NCBI RefSeq assembly: GCF_963169125.1
Contig: NC_084800.1
Location: 52,932,866 to 52,996,865, forward strand
DNA from: Humulus lupulus
Lineage: Eukaryota; Streptophyta; Magnoliopsida; Rosales; Cannabaceae
Length of the DNA: 64,000 nucleotides
Reading direction: 5' to 3'
The notes beneath the pieces are model-generated. The model searched no databases and was not told where the DNA came from. It worked only from the letters and a program-made list of their open reading frames with translations. Positions 61,649-64,000 of the stretch are shown here, in pieces (positions within the stretch are counted from its first letter, which is position 1; each line of letters begins with the position of its first letter). Both the position numbers and the translations under genes were made by a program.

Positions 61649-62358
61649 TGTAATGCCCCGAATTCTTCGATGCGGTTTAATGGCGGGATTAGTAGGCCGG
61701 GAGGGCCATACTTGCTTAATTATGCCATTAACTGATAATATGCATGTATATGTGAATTACATTATAATATGATGTTAAATGCATGCATGTGGGTCCACAT
61801 TCTAATTATAGGGGTGTGATGGTAATTTGGCATGTTGAGGGCATAATTGTATATTTGTATGCATGTCGGTGATATATTGTTGAGACCACATTATAATGTG
61901 GGTTTGTTCGAGCTATTCAGCATGAGACGATCATGGAATATTAATTAGCGGTCTAGTCATAATAGGTTTAAGTTCGGGGCTCGAGATGAGTCTCGGGGTG
62001 ATTTTAATGATTAGAATGTTGCTGGGAATTAAAGGGTAACGGGATATAAATTATTGGTGTTTGAGATTATTGAGAATAGCGGGAATTGGAGAGAGTTAAT
62101 TATGATTAACGAGATAGGTGGGGAATACCAATTTTTCCCTTGGGAGCCTTTAGAAACTTTTAATTGACCTAGGGGTATTTTGGTCTTTTCACCCCTAGGA
62201 TAGATATAACCATTTTTGAGCTGAGAAAGAGGTAGAAAAACAGAGTATACTTGAAGCTTCTCCCGTACCTATCTTCCCTTCAGTTTTCTTTGTGATTTTT
62301 GAACCATTCTTGAGGATTCAAGCTTGGGAAGTAAGCCTTGGGAGTTTGGGAGAGTGTT
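61649..62358 (+). repeat. LTR fragment of the element 3 family (left part)
   Basis: Begins TGTAATGCCCCGAATTC, the start of the family's LTR in plus orientation, and matches the reverse complement of 59872-59160 and the beginning of the solo LTR. It is interrupted at 62358 by another LTR. The rest would lie right of the window. Confidence 0.8.
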
Positions 62359-64000
62359 TGTAATGACCCAAATTTGCTAATAGGGCTTAAGGGCCTTGAT
62401 TAGTGTGTTGGGAGGGCATAATCGAATTATGTGTGATTTAATGATTAAAGGCATGTTGTATGGCAATTTGAATATTTGAGATGCATGGCTATGAGTATTA
62501 GTATGCATGTAGGCCCTGATTAGTTTAGAAAGGGCATAATTGTAATTTTGGCCCATTGAGGGCATAACTGTATATATATGCGATAATTGTTTAGACCACA
62601 TTATTATGTGGATATATCTGTAATCTGCGAGTCAAGACGATCCTAGTGAGCGAGTTAGCGGAAAAGTCACGGTGAGGATTTATACCCGGCTCAGGGCGAG
62701 CCAGGGGGTATTTCTGGAAATGTAGGTAATATATTGGAAATTATTTGGTATAGAAGAATATAATTGGAGATTAGTTAGGTATCAGGAGTTAAGCAAGAAA
62801 TATTAGAGACATTCGAGGAATTAGAGGGAATTGAGGTGAAATGACAAAAACGCCCTAGATGCACTTAAAGGTTTAAAATTAAAAGGGAGGGCATTATGGT
62901 CATTTGGCTTGCAAGAGATAAGTATGCTGAGGCTTTATATTTAGTGGGAATTGTAGAAAAAGGTAGAAGGCTGAGGAAAGAAAGAAAAGAAGGAAAAGAA
63001 AGAAAAAGGAAAAGGAAGGAAAACAGAGAAGCTTTCTTAGGGTCGGTTGGTGATTCTCTCACCCTTTCTCTTCAATTTTCTTGGAGCAAAACTCAGAAGG
63101 GAGCTAGGTTGGGCTGAGCAACAAGTGTATTGAGCTAAACTTGAAGGGTTGGCAAGGGATTAGCAAGAACACATCAATATTTGAGGTAAGCCTTTAGAGT
63201 TTTCAGTTTCTGGTTTGGTTAGTTTAAACTATGGTGTCTAAGCTGAGTTGATGGGAACTTTAGGGGAATTCAAGCCAAGGAATTGGGGAAGAACAAGCTA
63301 AGGAGGTCAATAAGTTAACTTGAAATCGAATTTCCATCAAAGGTATAAATTCTGAACTGTAAACTTTGAAGTTTTGACTGTGTTTTGCTGAATTCTGAAG
63401 TCTAGAAGTGACTATGGTGAATTTTGGGATTTGAGGTGCATGTGGTTAGATTTTATGTGCTTATGATGCTTGGGATGAGTTAGACATGTTAGTGAGCTTG
63501 ATTTTGAGTTTGGTGAAGGTTTGGAGAAGTTTTGGTTAAGTTTGGCTCGGGGAAATCGCAGGAAGGGAGAATGTGGTCTTGGCAGTCTGTGACTAGCACT
63601 ACAGCGCTAGCCTTTCGGCGCTGTAGCACTAGGCCAAGTTTCCTGAGGGCTTTCTGGTTCTGTTTGTAGCACTGTAGCACCCTCAAATGAGCGTTGTAGC
63701 GCTACCCTATGTTCAGAAAGGGATTTTAGGGTTATTTGCAAGGGTTTTTGACCAAGGGTTCGGGGTTCGATTCCACCACCCCGTTTGGTGGAATTAGGAC
63801 TTCTCGGGGGCTCAGGATTTTCCCCGAGGCTAGGTTATGGAATTGAGGGTTGGTGATGACTTTGGTCTATGATTGTGACTAGGTTCGAGCTAGGGCTCGG
63901 GAAGGATCGTGGTTGAGGATTTCATTGAACAAAGTTAGCAAATTCAAAGGAAAGAAAACTATACCCGGTTATATGTTTGTGATGGGACTAAGAGCTCCCG
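62359..64000 (+). repeat. Second LTR of the element 3 family, nested in the previous one, runs off the window
   Basis: Begins TGTAATGACCCAAATTTGC. It shares the LTR landmarks, including GTAGCGCTAC-type palindromes at about 63593-63705. Whether it is a solo LTR or the 5' end of a whole element cannot be told from this window. Confidence 0.75.

Overview
This window is plant nuclear DNA, almost certainly from a core eudicot. It holds intron-rich, AT-rich genic sequence on the left and a deep stack of nested LTR retrotransposons on the right. Only two host protein genes are convincing, both on the minus strand. The first is DGAT1 (acyl-CoA:diacylglycerol acyltransferase 1): exons 1-8 are visible and the 3' half runs off the left edge. 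The second is a complete translation initiation factor eIF4A with four coding exons and an intron in the 5' leader. The species cannot be fixed from sequence alone; a rosid such as Cannabaceae/Rosales is only a guess.

Layout: 1-2.9 kb, DGAT1 and its promoter with a GA/TA microsatellite. 2.9-9.4 kb, gene-free AT-rich DNA with a foldback MITE, a Mutator-type MITE with a 9-bp target duplication, a probable solo LTR and a large inverted repeat. 9.4-12.3 kb, eIF4A. 12.4-14.1 kb, two more Mutator-like non-autonomous elements, each with a perfect 9-bp target duplication. 14.3-15.3 kb and 48.96-49.4 kb, one host locus (a tandemly duplicated ~430-bp unit next to a Mutator-transposase-like start) split by a 33.7-kb insertion.

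The insertion, element 1 (15258-48960), is an old decayed Ty3/Gypsy element of the Tat lineage lying on the minus strand, with target duplication ATAAT. Two younger elements landed inside it. Element 2 (20449-34882, plus strand, target duplication TACAC) is a nearly intact Tat element whose LTRs differ at only 2 of 889 positions. A Ty1/Copia element (36291-43163, minus strand, target duplication CAGCC) cuts element 1's pol. Both Tat elements carry dual RNase H domains, a tandem-repeat array 3' of pol, and an extra intron-containing gene on the strand opposite gag-pol. That gene has its own TATA-like promoter next to the 3' LTR.

From 49.5 kb to the end the window is LTR sequence of one family with LTRs of about 2.66 kb. 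A solo LTR (49535-61398, target duplication GCCAC) is split by element 3 (50677-59872, target duplication ATTTT). Element 3 has two full LTRs and a gag gene but no recognisable pol, so it is a gag-only non-autonomous element. Two further LTRs of the same family begin at 61649 and 62359; the second lies inside the first and runs off the right edge.

Inferred order of events: the host tandem unit, then element 1, then Copia and finally element 2. Independently, the solo LTR was followed by element 3. The points most worth a second look are the paired antisense spliced genes in the two Tat elements, the exclusive TAG stop codons in element 2, and the gag-only element nested in a solo LTR of its own family.
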